A stretch of 64,000 nucleotides of DNA, taken from assembly GCA_949317995.1 (NCBI GenBank), contig OX439039.1, positions 15,367,282 through 15,431,281 on the forward strand, read 5' to 3'. The position numbers and the translations under genes are program-made. This DNA is from Acholoe squamosa (Eukaryota > Annelida > Polychaeta > Phyllodocida > Polynoidae). Of this stretch, positions 29,292 to 39,515 are shown one piece after another (position 1 is the first letter of the stretch; each line of letters opens with the position of its first letter). The notes under the pieces were generated by a model. It was not told where the DNA came from and did not search any database. It saw nothing but the letters and a program-made list of their open reading frames with translations.

Positions 29292-31964
29292 TCAGACATC
29301 CACCGCCTCTTCATAAATCTTACTGTTCTGCGGGCCCGATTCCCTGAAGACCTGCTTCGACGTACTGGGCAGTGGTTCTATCACTGCCAACCTGGCCGCT
29401 GACCGCAAACTATACAGTTCCAGTTCCTCCAGTGTCCGTCGGGGGGGTTTGTGGCCCACCGTGTTCCACCCATCATAAACCATTGTAGGGCTTCCCACCG
29501 GAACCACCGATGCCATTCCCCCCTGGCACCTTAACAGTCTGGCCAACACCACTTGCTCTTCTCCCGACACCACAGCTGTCGCCAGTCTATCCGATACCTT
29601 CAGGGATGTGGGCAGTGGAACGGGATTTGGCCTTCCTCCCGCCATATTTGATTCACTGAACAATGTTCTACCCCATGTGACATTTGCCAAACAACTGCCA
29701 CACAAGTGGTTTACACTAATGTCTTTTATCAGCGGGTCCAGGGATACCTGTATAAACAGGTGATCTAACGGGACCATCGACACCCCTAGATGTATCATGT
29801 CCTCCGTGTCTGTGGATGCCAGCTGTAGATATAATCCATCTTCCTTACTCGATGACAGTTTCCTTATGTATCTGTACAGAAACGCGATGACTGTGGTAAA
29901 TAGTATTAATATCATCACGGCCACACCTGCCACCATGACCAATTGGTCCTCACATGCCGGGCATGCTCTATCAGTGACAACCTCCGGGTATGACCATTGT
30001 AGTTCGGCTTTGGCCCCTCTACATCTCCCTGCCAGCACAAGCGCCACTGCCGCTGGTCCATTCTTACAGCATAGGCAGGACACCAATATTATCACCACTA
30101 CTATGATAATGAAAGACAATATTCCCGCTGAGACGCCCACATTTCTCCTACTCAAAATGTCAAACTTCTCGTCTACCTCCGACTTTACTGAACTCAACTT
30201 ATACTGGTCCTCCTTCATTTTACCGAGCAACCTCTTAAATTTTATCTTGGCAGACCTATTAACCAGATCTGCTGTATTTTCAATGTCTCTCCGGAGGCCT
30301 GGTGTCAGTGGATCTCGACCTAAAACCTTCACCTTCATTCCATTCACCCTGGCTTGTTGCCATTCCTTTTCGTCTAGCCCTGACATAATTAGATCATTAT
30401 GTACCAATTCTATCTCTGTGGTGATCTTTCTCTTGGTACAGCCACCTAGACTATATGGGATCCATGATTCCGTGCTCGTATATGCACACTCACACCCCAA
30501 CCTTATTATGGCGTATTGTCCCGTCGGCACCACTTGTGGCGGCTTATTACCGCACAGTATCCTTGCCTCACTTTCTTTTCTGGTGACCAGAATACGACCC
30601 TGGCCTATCCGCACCGCCATCGGGTGAAAAGCCGGTCTCACTATATACTGTACATTACAGTGACTGTCCACCACAGTTCTGTCACCTCTTATTAGTCCAG
30701 CTATACAGACGTCGTCTGACAATCTATGCATATGCGGCACATCCGGACACAATGCCACATCTCCTCCATGGCACTGAGACCACGATACCACTGGCTCATT
30801 ATTATAATATTGTCCTTTTCTGCTGATAGCTATTTCCGATGGCAGGCCCATAATCTGTATCCCGTCTGCCGGCTTGTCAGCAATAAGCACCGGCACTGGG
30901 AACGACACCACCTTATACACACAGAACCTATGTTCCTCACTGACCACTGGAATCTGCATTTCTATCATCATTCTGCGATGTCTCCTGTATACCTTAAGCC
31001 TGGCGTTTTTGTAATAAAACATTGGGTCCTGGAATGCCACCGCGAACCTTGGGTAATGTTTTGTTAGATATGAGCCTGTGTTTCTAATGGCTCTCTTTAT
31101 ATGTTCTGGAGATACTAGCCTTGCCGACAGTTCCCCTTCAGCCATTTTCCTCAGCTCCGCTAACACTGTGTCTAATTCCCTTAGCTCATTTATATAGTGT
31201 ATAATAGCTCCAATCTTAGTGCGTATAAGCAGCCCTAAGTGCGCTGCATAAGACTTAAGTTCTGCAAATCGCATTTGTGTGGACAAATATTCCTCCTTAT
31301 ACCATTCAGTTTCTTTATTCAGAGTGTCCACAAATCTATACAGATTATCCATGTCCCCCATTCCTACAATCACAGTGTTCTCTAGCAGCTCTAACCTTTC
31401 TCCCGTAAGGTTCATAAGACCCATTGTCGTCTTTGTAAGGTTTTCGAGCCCCTGATATATGACCTCTATATGCTCCCTATTTCTGGCTATTTCAATTGTC
31501 CTTGTCATCCCCGTTATAGCCTCAGCTATAACCATAAAAGGTTCTCCCATTCTGGGTTGTCTTTTGTGCGATGTCCTCGTGTTATTACCCTCAACTGGGA
31601 TAGTGACCATGGTCTTATGAATTTGTCTTCTTCTAGCCCTTTGCAAGGACAAGATCACCTCGTCCGACCACTTCTCATATAACTTTATTATGCCGCATGT
31701 ATTCAGCGAGCTAGTGGTACCATTAAATACATTTCTTCTTACAGCGTCTTTACACAAGGCTTCGATGTGTAGTGTTCTTTCATTTCTCGCCGTGGGTGGT
31801 AACTCGAAAGTAAATATCTGAGACATGTACTCGGCATCAGCTGTTGATATTTCTCTTCCTGGTATAAAAACAACACCGAGCGTGGGGCGTGATAGTACCT
31901 CAAAGGCGAGGCAGCGGCCCAATGTTGTCGCCAACACCGCCAAAAAGAGGCGTGTCGCTGCCAT
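29292..31964 (-). CDS. env: Retroelement envelope (fusion-glycoprotein-like), 890 aa
   Basis: A single open frame. Residues 1-20 form a signal peptide (MAATRLFLAVLATTLG). A basic cluster KRQPR at ~134-138 is a possible furin-type cleavage site, followed by a long helical region (~140-300) with N-glycosylation sites. A Cys-rich region (~380-520) comes next. Transmembrane segments are at ~610-632, followed by CLCC, and ~673-695. A ~195-residue cytoplasmic-like tail follows. This layout resembles class-I-like fusion proteins of Gypsy/errantivirus elements. The second hydrophobic segment and long tail are unusual. Unlike pol, env is unbroken, although the frame is only one part of a defective element. 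Subclass is not assigned. Confidence 0.75.
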   Translation of the reverse strand: MAATRLFLAVLATTLGRCLAFEVLSRPTLGVVFIPGREISTADAEYMSQIFTFELPPTARNERTLHIEALCKDAVRRNVFNGTTSSLNTCGIIKLYEKWSDEVILSLQRARRRQIHKTMVTIPVEGNNTRTSHKRQPRMGEPFMVIAEAITGMTRTIEIARNREHIEVIYQGLENLTKTTMGLMNLTGERLELLENTVIVGMGDMDNLYRFVDTLNKETEWYKEEYLSTQMRFAELKSYAAHLGLLIRTKIGAIIHYINELRELDTVLAELRKMAEGELSARLVSPEHIKRAIRNTGSYLTKHYPRFAVAFQDPMFYYKNARLKVYRRHRRMMIEMQIPVVSEEHRFCVYKVVSFPVPVLIADKPADGIQIMGLPSEIAISRKGQYYNNEPVVSWSQCHGGDVALCPDVPHMHRLSDDVCIAGLIRGDRTVVDSHCNVQYIVRPAFHPMAVRIGQGRILVTRKESEARILCGNKPPQVVPTGQYAIIRLGCECAYTSTESWIPYSLGGCTKRKITTEIELVHNDLIMSGLDEKEWQQARVNGMKVKVLGRDPLTPGLRRDIENTADLVNRSAKIKFKRLLGKMKEDQYKLSSVKSEVDEKFDILSRRNVGVSAGILSFIIIVVVIILVSCLCCKNGPAAVALVLAGRCRGAKAELQWSYPEVVTDRACPACEDQLVMVAGVAVMILILFTTVIAFLYRYIRKLSSSKEDGLYLQLASTDTEDMIHLGVSMVPLDHLFIQVSLDPLIKDISVNHLCGSCLANVTWGRTLFSESNMAGGRPNPVPLPTSLKVSDRLATAVVSGEEQVVLARLLRCQGGMASVVPVGSPTMVYDGWNTVGHKPPRRTLEELELYSLRSAARLAVIEPLPSTSKQVFRESGPQNSKIYEEAVDV

Positions 31965-32039
31965 TCTTAAGCCTTCCCTAGCAATTGCCGTGCTTTATGG
32001 AAAGGTCATCTGAAACATCGGCCTTGGGGTCCACCACAC

Positions 32040-32366
32040 CTAATTTTGACCACGCATTGAATATGTTGCCCTAACTGTCACTGTGTCACAACCAGGACTT
32101 ATATTCACTTCCAGCATTGATGTTCCCACTACATCACCAACAAATTCCCATCTGTACATTCCTGTCTCATTCCTGGAGCCCAGACGCACTACGGTATATT
32201 CTCCCCTCATTACATCATTTGACTCATGTTCTGTATTCTCTGGCAATTTTCTGCCTGTCACTTCATAGCTCGTCCCGTTGACCTCCTGTCCCTGCCTGTC
32301 TGCCGGGGGACCATTCACATCTTCCCCGGGCAATGCTCTGCGTTTACAACTCGGCTCTCCGGACAT
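32040..32366 (-). CDS. Accessory ORF upstream of env (108 aa)
   Basis: An ATG-initiated frame that stops 76 bp before the env ATG. The N-terminal half is polar with a short basic cluster (CKRRALPG). The C-terminal half reads like a small beta-rich domain (EYTVVRLGSRNETGMYRWEF, then GTSMLEVNISP). I do not recognise it. It might be a regulatory protein or an upstream exon of env mRNA. Position and protein-like composition support it only moderately. Confidence 0.4.
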   Translation of the reverse strand: MSGEPSCKRRALPGEDVNGPPADRQGQEVNGTSYEVTGRKLPENTEHESNDVMRGEYTVVRLGSRNETGMYRWEFVGDVVGTSMLEVNISPGCDTVTVRATYSMRGQN

Positions 32367-32579
32367 ATTGCACTGATTACCAAACCCTGGGACCGTCTCA
32401 TCCCTGGTAGAACCCTGCGATGACCCCCGGAAGAAAATAATGTGCGTCTATTCCACCTGCTTCTTTCCCTCACTATCGGGCATCACAGAATCCATTATAT
32501 CTTTTGCATTTTCTTTTAATTCGGGGGGTGTCTGCCCCCTCACTCGGTAGACGCTCGCAATCCTCCTTATCGCCAGTGG

Positions 32580-32587
32580 TATATAAG
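32580..32587 (+). promoter_or_regulatory. TATA box for the antisense gene inside the LTR element
   Basis: TATATAAG lies 72 bp upstream of the ATG at 32652 (context TACCATGAC). It points opposite to gag-pol-env. Confidence 0.55.
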
Positions 32588-32651
32588 GTGCAACGTGAGG
32601 AACCCCTCTCCGCACTCTTATCTGTCTACCACCTGTGCACCAACTTCTACC

Positions 32652-33710
32652 ATGACTTCCTACGGCACAGTCATCGCAGATAGCGTTCGTCTATTGCTAC
32701 CCTTTGATATTCTGGAGAGAGGACACTCCTATATGTTATTTGTCCCCGCTCTTATTGGACCACTTCCAGGCTTTCCTCCCATGTCGGCTCGGCTGCTGGA
32801 TATTTCCCGCACTCCAGGGCGCATGATGCCCTCATCTGAGCTCCGACAGACTCTAGTGGAAAAATGCGGGGTTTCTTCTCAAACAGCACAAAACCTCTTG
32901 CTCCCTATTGATGACCCCTCTCTTTCACCTTCCACTGACGTACCATCCAGCGACGTGGGCGATGGCAACGGCAACGGCGGACCCTCCGATAGCTCTCAGG
33001 GCCCTACCGGTCAGTCACCTCCTGCTCCTCCATCATCTCCTGATATTCCGGCTCCAGCCTCAGCTCTTGGACCACCAACAATGACCACAGCTTCTCTGAC
33101 AGCTCCTCTGGCGTCAACAAGTGCTGGAACTCCATCTCTGAGAGACCTTCTGGCGGGGTCGGCGGTCGCCCCTCCTGCCTTTCTGCCATGCAACAGCTAC
33201 ACAACCACGACACCAGTCTGTCAACACTTGACCGGCCCCACGTCCGGTCCATTGCCCGACTCCGTCGCCGGACCCAGTGATCAGCCGCATCCTCGCCGAT
33301 CCACCAGAGCTCCCAAGCGTCGCCGCCTCGAGCACAACAATGGCGATCCTTCCTCATCCGGATCCTTGGCACCACTTGATGACTCCACCCCCCATGTGTC
33401 TCCCGACGACCCGATCGGCTCCACCGGCGGCTTCATAGATGACCTAATGAATGCCATGCATCGCCTCCAATCAGTCAGTGGCCTCAGTCTTCCCCCTGAT
33501 CAAATCCGGTCTCCTGACTACAAGGGTAAGTGGAGCTTCCTATTCACCATATGCATATGGCGCCGAAGGAATAGAGGGCTCAGTCAAATACCTTCTTGCA
33601 TTTACAGCCATGTTATTCATCTGTTGATCTGTATATATAACAGCCGGCCTTATAAACGGTTTCTTGCCGGAATTCCTTGTGCAATGGCCCCTCTTCATGT
33701 TTGTACCTGA
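32652..33710 (+). CDS. Antisense ORF of the LTR retroelement (~350 aa; spliced end possible)
   Basis: The frame opens at ATG 32652, after a TATA box, on the strand opposite to all other element genes. Residues ~1-80 look folded and hydrophobic (SVRLLLPFDILERGHSYMLF). The middle is Pro/Ser/Thr-rich, followed by a basic PHPRRSTRAPKRRRLEHN cluster typical of nuclear proteins, and an acidic-hydrophobic GGFIDDLMNAMHRLQSV segment that could be an activation or coiled segment. A consensus splice donor GGTAAGT lies at 33525/33526, after which the frame loses protein-like composition. A pyrimidine-rich acceptor ends at 34035 and would finish the protein within four codons. A nuclear regulator is a reasonable inference. 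I know of no family match. Confidence 0.5.
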   Translation: MTSYGTVIADSVRLLLPFDILERGHSYMLFVPALIGPLPGFPPMSARLLDISRTPGRMMPSSELRQTLVEKCGVSSQTAQNLLLPIDDPSLSPSTDVPSSDVGDGNGNGGPSDSSQGPTGQSPPAPPSSPDIPAPASALGPPTMTTASLTAPLASTSAGTPSLRDLLAGSAVAPPAFLPCNSYTTTTPVCQHLTGPTSGPLPDSVAGPSDQPHPRRSTRAPKRRRLEHNNGDPSSSGSLAPLDDSTPHVSPDDPIGSTGGFIDDLMNAMHRLQSVSGLSLPPDQIRSPDYKGKWSFLFTICIWRRRNRGLSQIPSCIYSHVIHLLICIYNSRPYKRFLAGIPCAMAPLHVCT

Positions 33711-34467
33711 GGTCGTCGTAGCACGATTATCATCCCCTTCAACGCATCCTCCAAAAATGCACCGTAAAATACCCCCCATCTTGAGGTATAGTTCCTACTT
33801 CCTAATACCCTTAATATTCCATTTTACTCCCCCATGTCTAATCATGTGCATTTGGGCTCCCATGCAAGGCCTATTCCGCAGTATATATGCAATATATCTA
33901 AGCCCAGCAGGCCTACAGCAAGTGGCCCCCATCTTATGCACTTATCCCCTTAGCAAAAAAAATTCACTATTTCTGAGTTCCATAGTACATCTCGTGCTCC
34001 CTTCTCTTATCTCTTCACTCCACATTACTTTACAGATGTCCCTGAGTGAAGGTCGATCCCGCACTAGCCTAATTGTCGTGTCTACCGCTATCAAGTCTCT
34101 GGTAGGCATTTTCATTATAAAATCTCCATTATTTGTCCCCCTCCATGCTTTCCACACTGCATGTTTCTATATACATTTTTGTTAAGACATGTCGCCATAA
34201 GCCCATCATGCCTAACACCTGTTCCTCAGAGTGAACCATAGCTGCTCCTCAGGGCATGCACACCCCTCCTACTGTACTACTCACATCCTATACAAAGCTT
34301 GTATATATTAACTAAAAGCAGCAGCAATGCAATACAGTTCCACAGGCCTCCGAGCAACTCTATACCATTCCAGAGGCAGACCCCTGCAACTATTTTCTGG
34401 CTCTACACCCAAATTATGTACATTTTACATTTCTATTCCTGTCCACTGCAGTTCATTTTTCACTGTT

Positions 34468-34884
34468 CTACATGTCCCTGCGGGCCAACCCCGGCATTTC
34501 CTCATACAGATCTCTCTCTACCCTAGATGCTCCCGGCATATACTGCTCGGGTGGGCCAAAGGTGGACATAATGTCCCGAGCTGCCCATATCAGACCCATA
34601 GGATCATTCTGTCCAAGATGTATAACGTGTCTGATCTCACCCTCATCTGGCATACCAGTATTTTCCAACATATTGGAGTACAGAAACAAAAAAATTCGCA
34701 CAAACTGCAGCCTGTATTCCTCTGAGCATAGTATATATTTCTGCCATGTGGCCCAGCTCATTCCAGCTGCATCTGTATCTTCCAGTGCAAACTCAAAAGC
34801 TAATGCTCTTAATAGGTGTCTAAACTCTCCATGGGCCGCACCAATGGCTGGTAGGTCGCCTTCCAGGTATGCGTCACCCCTCAT
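34468..34884 (-). CDS. Accessory ORF between pol and env (138 aa)
   Basis: ATG-initiated, helical and acidic, with aromatic residues (GMSWATWQKYILC, VRIFLFLYSNM). It lies downstream of pol in the sense direction. Composition is protein-like and unlike surrounding noncoding DNA. I do not recognise the family. It could be an additional exon of a spliced regulatory gene. Confidence 0.4.
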   Translation of the reverse strand: MRGDAYLEGDLPAIGAAHGEFRHLLRALAFEFALEDTDAAGMSWATWQKYILCSEEYRLQFVRIFLFLYSNMLENTGMPDEGEIRHVIHLGQNDPMGLIWAARDIMSTFGPPEQYMPGASRVERDLYEEMPGLARRDM

Positions 34885-34998
34885 ACTATCAACCCATCAT
34901 CAAATGTAAATGTCCGGCCACTCACATGTAAAGTCAGTCATGTAATTATCAGTGAGGCTTCCTCACCAAACACTGACCTGTCCCCCTACAGTATAACA

Positions 34999-35334
34999 CT
35001 ATGGCCTCGGCCCATAGACACGTCTCCCATGATCATCCCCAGCTGTTGAGGATGTCTGTGTGTCTGATGTCCGGGTGGCACCTGCTCTACTCACAGGAGT
35101 AACTCGTCCCATCTCATCAGAGGATGTTTCATATCTGCCTCGCATTATCTCCTGTGCTGTGGCTCGGGCTGCCTCAATTCTGTCTTGTGCTGCAAATGTG
35201 GATCTCCTTTCTAAGTCCGCCGCCATATAGAGATCCCATGTCCTCAACCAACTGGTGAGAGATCTCAGTATCACTTCCTTCTGTGATGACATGTTGGTCC
35301 TGTCACCATGCCCGGGTGCGCGGAAATGCGCCAC
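34999..35334 (-). CDS. Accessory ORF between pol and env (111 aa)
   Basis: The N-terminal half has a helical, Trp-containing segment (SLTSWLRTWDLYMAADLERR) and Ala/Arg-rich continuation. The C-terminal half is Ser/Thr-rich and basic. It lies ~115 bp upstream of the 138-aa ORF on the same strand, so the two could be parts of one product. Function unknown. Confidence 0.35.
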   Translation of the reverse strand: MAHFRAPGHGDRTNMSSQKEVILRSLTSWLRTWDLYMAADLERRSTFAAQDRIEAARATAQEIMRGRYETSSDEMGRVTPVSRAGATRTSDTQTSSTAGDDHGRRVYGPRP

Positions 35335-35899
35335 TCTTCATCCTGCATCCCTGTGATATCTGCAGCTCATTTCATTTCCCTATGTTAATGATGCATTCCA
35401 TTATGCTAATGATGCATCTTGTCTAATTATTCCTTGCACCGGCAACTTGCGTCTGTCGGCGTCACTACACGCCCCAAATGTTTCTATTGTCATGAGGCGT
35501 CTTTCGTTCCCGTCCTAATGACTACACGGCCTTGACCTTGGCCGCCGTCCTTGAGACTTTGCCCAATGTCACCTATCGTTGTGCATCTCCTTACCACAGC
35601 CGGCAACTCATTCCTTAATGCAACCAAGACTCAACCCCAGTCCTTCACATCTTATTCAATCCTAAATTCCACACGGAGTAGTTTATACCTCCCTAACATG
35701 TGTTTACCAGAGCCGGACACCCGCACATGTTTTTCATCTGCACTCCTTTTGGCTCTTAACCATATATCACACGCACGAGCGCAGGAGGCGGCAGCCTTAC
35801 CCCCTCCTGTGCCAACAGTAAGTACCATACACAAGAAGATTACGTTACTATACATCTGGGCCCTAACACAAACTATTTACACTGCCCGCTTCTCAACCA
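35335..35899. other. Element-internal DNA without a supported gene
   Basis: Short frames only on both strands. Near-duplicate phrases ATTCCATTATGCTAATGATGCA occur around 35,383-35,412 in shortened form. Confidence 0.4.
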
Positions 35900-36190
35900 T
35901 TATTCAGGCTCTATAAAGTCTGGCCCCTCAACATAATCAACTGGTTTTCTAACTCTTAAATTATAATTACCCTGTGGAGGCATATTCAATGTCTGGGTTA
36001 CTTCCTCGTGAGGACCCCTGTTCATTTCTCCTTTATTTACATTCAAGTTTTGCACTTCATTAGGGTTTATCTCCTGTGTTACTGTTTTAGGCAGGCCACT
36101 CACATCCATTTCCTGGGGAATTATATCCTTCCCAGCATTATTTTCTATATCTCCCCCCAATTGTGGCACCTCTATTTCAGCACCCTTCAT
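35900..36190 (-). pseudogene. C-terminal tail of pol in a shifted frame
   Basis: It overlaps the end of the integrase frame by 14 nt and lies in another frame. It ends GNYNLRVRKPVDY, then an acidic tail, a typical Gypsy integrase C-terminal pattern. The frame change from the upstream part is seen directly. Confidence 0.55.
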
Positions 36191-37385
36191 TCCCTCCTTT
36201 CAATGTTCTCTCATTCCGCCCCTCAGGGGTCTTACCTACTTTCATCATTGTGCCAGTATTTTCGCCTATTCCCTCCTGGGGCATTTTATCCATCTGAGGA
36301 GATTTATTTTCATTCCTCCCAATGTGGGGTACTTCAGCATTCATCCCCTCCCGCGGTATTTCATTATTCATCCCTTTGCGGGGTATTATATTATCCATCC
36401 CTGTGCGGGGTATACCATTATTCATCCCTTCACGGGGTATTTCATTATTCATCCCTTTGCGGGGTATTATATTATCCATCCCTGTGCGGGGTATACCACT
36501 ATTCATCCCTTCACGGGGTATTTCATTGTCCTTATTCTCCACATTTTCAACTGCGGGCTTCTGTCTAGCTAGCCCCCTATCAATACCAGCCTCCCGATCC
36601 GTTGGCTGCTCATTATTCTCTTCCCCTGATTCCTCTATAATATCTGGATCCCTCTCTTTTACTAAGCGCTCTACTATATCTTCTTCATTTTCTACTTCCT
36701 CATCATATTTTCTAAACTGGCTGGCTATATGGTCATCTTCTGGTATATCCGCCAGCGCCAGCGTCCATGGTTCATACGCCCTCTTCACCTTTTGTATATT
36801 AATAAGGTGAGGCAATTTGACGCCTGTAGCCACCGACTGCAGTCTCAGCAGGTGATCATCCACTGTTTCAATAACTCTATATGGCCCCTTGTACCTGTCA
36901 GAGAATTTTGTGGATTTTCCCTTGGGTACATATGTATCATAATGATACACAAGATCACCCTCTTTAAAACTGGCTGGGCGTGCTGACTTATCCATTCGCG
37001 CTCTTAAATCGTCCTCATAGTCATCAGTATATCTCGAGGCCATGTCTCTGAACATATCAATACAATGCCTCGTTCTGTGAAACCACTCCTGTTCATTCCT
37101 AGTAGGTGGGACTGGCCTGTTTTCCGGGAATCCCATAGCTATTGGATCCCTACCAAACAACAGCGTATATGGTGAGAAACTCGTCCTGCCACTAATAGTA
37201 GATCTTATTGTCCATAGTGCCACCGGCAACAACTCAGACCATGATGCATGATTGTCCATTATGTAACATGCTATCACATTGGCTATAGTTTTATGCATCT
37301 TTTCGATCCTAGCATTGCCCGTTGGCAACCGTCCACTGGTCATGCTGTGCCTACATGCCAACCTAGCAGTTATTTCCCTAAACAA
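36177..37385 (-). pseudogene. pol: Integrase core end and C-terminal domain of pol, with 11-residue repeats
   Basis: The frame follows the TAA at 37389 without an ATG. It includes the third catalytic residue of the integrase (NARIEKMHKTI), a Gypsy-typical ASWSELLPVALWTIRS segment and a C-terminal SH3-like region (GDLVYHYDTYVPKGKS, DRYKGPYRV). An acidic linker and at least seven tandem 11-residue repeats (NEIPREGMN and relatives) follow. The integrase inserts the cDNA copy; here it is separated from its first two catalytic residues by a stop. Confidence 0.85.
36334..36530. repeat. 33-bp tandem repeats in the integrase tail
   Basis: Units of 33 bp occur with a higher-order period of 99 bp. Three slightly different units (TCACGGGG, TTGCGGGG and TGTGCGGGG types) alternate in order. 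The repeats keep the reading frame. Confidence 0.9.
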
Positions 37386-37388
37386 TTT

Positions 37389-39494
37389 TTATATGAATGA
37401 CGGCCCCCTGTCCGTGTGTATCCGACTGACCTTACCATATCTACACACTATATACTTTAAAAAATAATTCGCTGCGGTTTCTGCCGTCGAATCTGGTGTA
37501 CAGAATGCCTCCGGCCATCCTGTCAAAAGGTCAATAAATGTCAGCACATACAAATCCCCGTCCTTGGACGGTATGAGTGGGCCTATAAAATCACACTGCA
37601 CCCACTCCCATGGGTAGTTGGGCGTATCCCATGACTTAGATAGTGCCTTAAAATGTGGCGCTCTTTTCCTCATGGCACATCTGTCACATGCCTTCAGGTA
37701 TTTAGAAATATCTTGCAGCATGTTCTTCCAATAAAACCTAGACAGCATTTTTTCTGATAAAGCCTGTACTCCTACATGCCCACCACACAATATATCGTTG
37801 TGCCTCAAATACAGTATCTTCTCAATCATCAATGCTGGAACCACCATTCTTGGCTGTATCTCTGCGACCTTGCGTCCTTTCTTTCCAGAATTTATCCTAT
37901 ATTTACAAAGTATATCATTATCTGTCATTCCCATGGAATCAGCCCTGGCCATCACTGTCTTTGCTATTTCCCAATCATCCGGCAGTTCATTTGTCTTCAA
38001 AAATTTAATCAAGGGCTGCCATTCCGGGTCCCTCTTCTGTGCATCAGCCAATTCCCTTACATCGATTTCATCCTTCATACTGGCCTCTGCTACCCATGTT
38101 TGACCCACATCGGGCTCTGTCTTCGTCTCATTCGTGTCATTATTCTTCTTTTCCTGTCCCCTTTCGGGAACATCTATCGTCTCCCCTGTCCGTGCCTCCA
38201 CTGCTTGCTCCACCTGCTCGTCCTCCCATGTTCCTTCTGCTTCTGGTTTACCTGCCATATCGTCCCCATGTACGACTTCTGTACACATTAACTCAGCTCC
38301 CACTTCTGGCTGGAATTCTTCCTTTACTTCCGACTCATCCCTATCCAGTATCTCTGGTGTTTCCCTGGACAGATAGTCCGGTAAATAATGTGTTGCTCCT
38401 GGTTGGTATATTATATCATAATCAAAACCAGTCAGTGCCAGTGCCCAACGCCTTAGTCTTGCTGACGGGGCGTCTATGGCATTCTGCAGCAATGGTATAA
38501 GGGGCTTATGGTCGGTGACAATTGTCACTTTGCCCCCTTGTAACATATCCTCATGTTCCTTTAAAGTCTTAACCACTGCCAATGCCTCCTTTTCTGTGGT
38601 TGTATAATTTAGTTCAGCTGCTCCCAATGTGTACCCATAATATGTTATTGGCCTGTACATATTGTCCACAATGTGGCATATGGCTGCCCCTATTGCAACT
38701 CTAGATGCATCCGTCAGTGCATAAAAGTGACCTCCTTTTTGAGGGTGTATCAGCAATGGAGGATTTACCAGTTTACTCTTAATAATTTTGAATGCATTCT
38801 CGCACTCCTCCGTCCACTTGAAGGGGACTGATTCTGACGTCAATTTATTCAATGGTCTTGCTATCTTGCTATATTGTGGTATAAACCCTCTATAATAATT
38901 ACATAGCCCCAAAAAAGATTTAACTGTTTTATGGGAATGAGGTCTTGTGACGTTCTGAATTTTCTTTATAAGTTTTGGCTGTGCTTTCAAGCCATCTTTG
39001 TTCACCAGATACCCTAAAAATTTTATCTCTGCACGACACCATTCGCATTTCGATGGTTTGACCTTCAAGTCGGCCTTAACCAAGGCTTGCAGTACCTGTT
39101 CCACCCCTTCTTTATGGCTTTGGAAATCCGAGCTGTATACCACCACATCGTCTAGGTACGCCAGGCACGTTCTGGGCAGCAATCCTCTTAAAGCAATGGC
39201 CATTACCTTTGTAAAATTCCATGGCGCTCCCGCCAAGCCAAATGGGACACGCCTATACTGGTACACTCCAGTGGGCGATTCAAATGCTGTGTAGTGTCTA
39301 TGCTCTGGAACTATTTCACATTGATGGTATCCACTAAGCAGGTCCATTGCAGTAAACATTGTCGGGTTCTTATATGCCATATACAGGAAGAGCTGTCTTG
39401 TGGTCGGCATCGGGAATTTATCTTTCCTTGTTAGTCTATTTAAATACCGGTAATCAGTACATAACCTGGGCTTCTTCCCTTCCTTCGTAACCAC
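37389..39494 (-). pseudogene. pol: RT, RNase H and first part of integrase (pol), bounded by stops
   Basis: The frame lies between two in-frame TAA codons and has no ATG at its start. The RT shows the LCTDYRYLN segment, the YLDD active-site box (CLAYLDDVVVYS) and GLCNYYRGFI. RNase H has ALTDASRVAIGA and the EKEALAVV motif. The integrase zinc-binding part has RHNDILCGGHVG and CDRCAMRK. The core has its first two acidic catalytic residues (VQCDFIGPL, HTDRGPSF). A ~150-residue acidic linker separates RNase H from integrase. This order is Ty3/Gypsy-specific. Confidence 0.92.
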
Positions 39495-39515
39495 TACTAA
39501 GGGGCATCTCCATGC

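Noticed and set aside
29797..30627. 276-aa plus-strand ORF opposite env
   Set aside because: It is the reverse frame of a long real gene, with no promoter signal and unlikely composition. The antisense ORF at 32.65 kb is different because it lies where no sense gene competes and has a TATA box and donor site.
33004..33375. Minus-strand ORFs of 123, 60 and 73 aa
   Set aside because: They are complementary frames of the antisense ORF region, low-complexity, and overlap one another.
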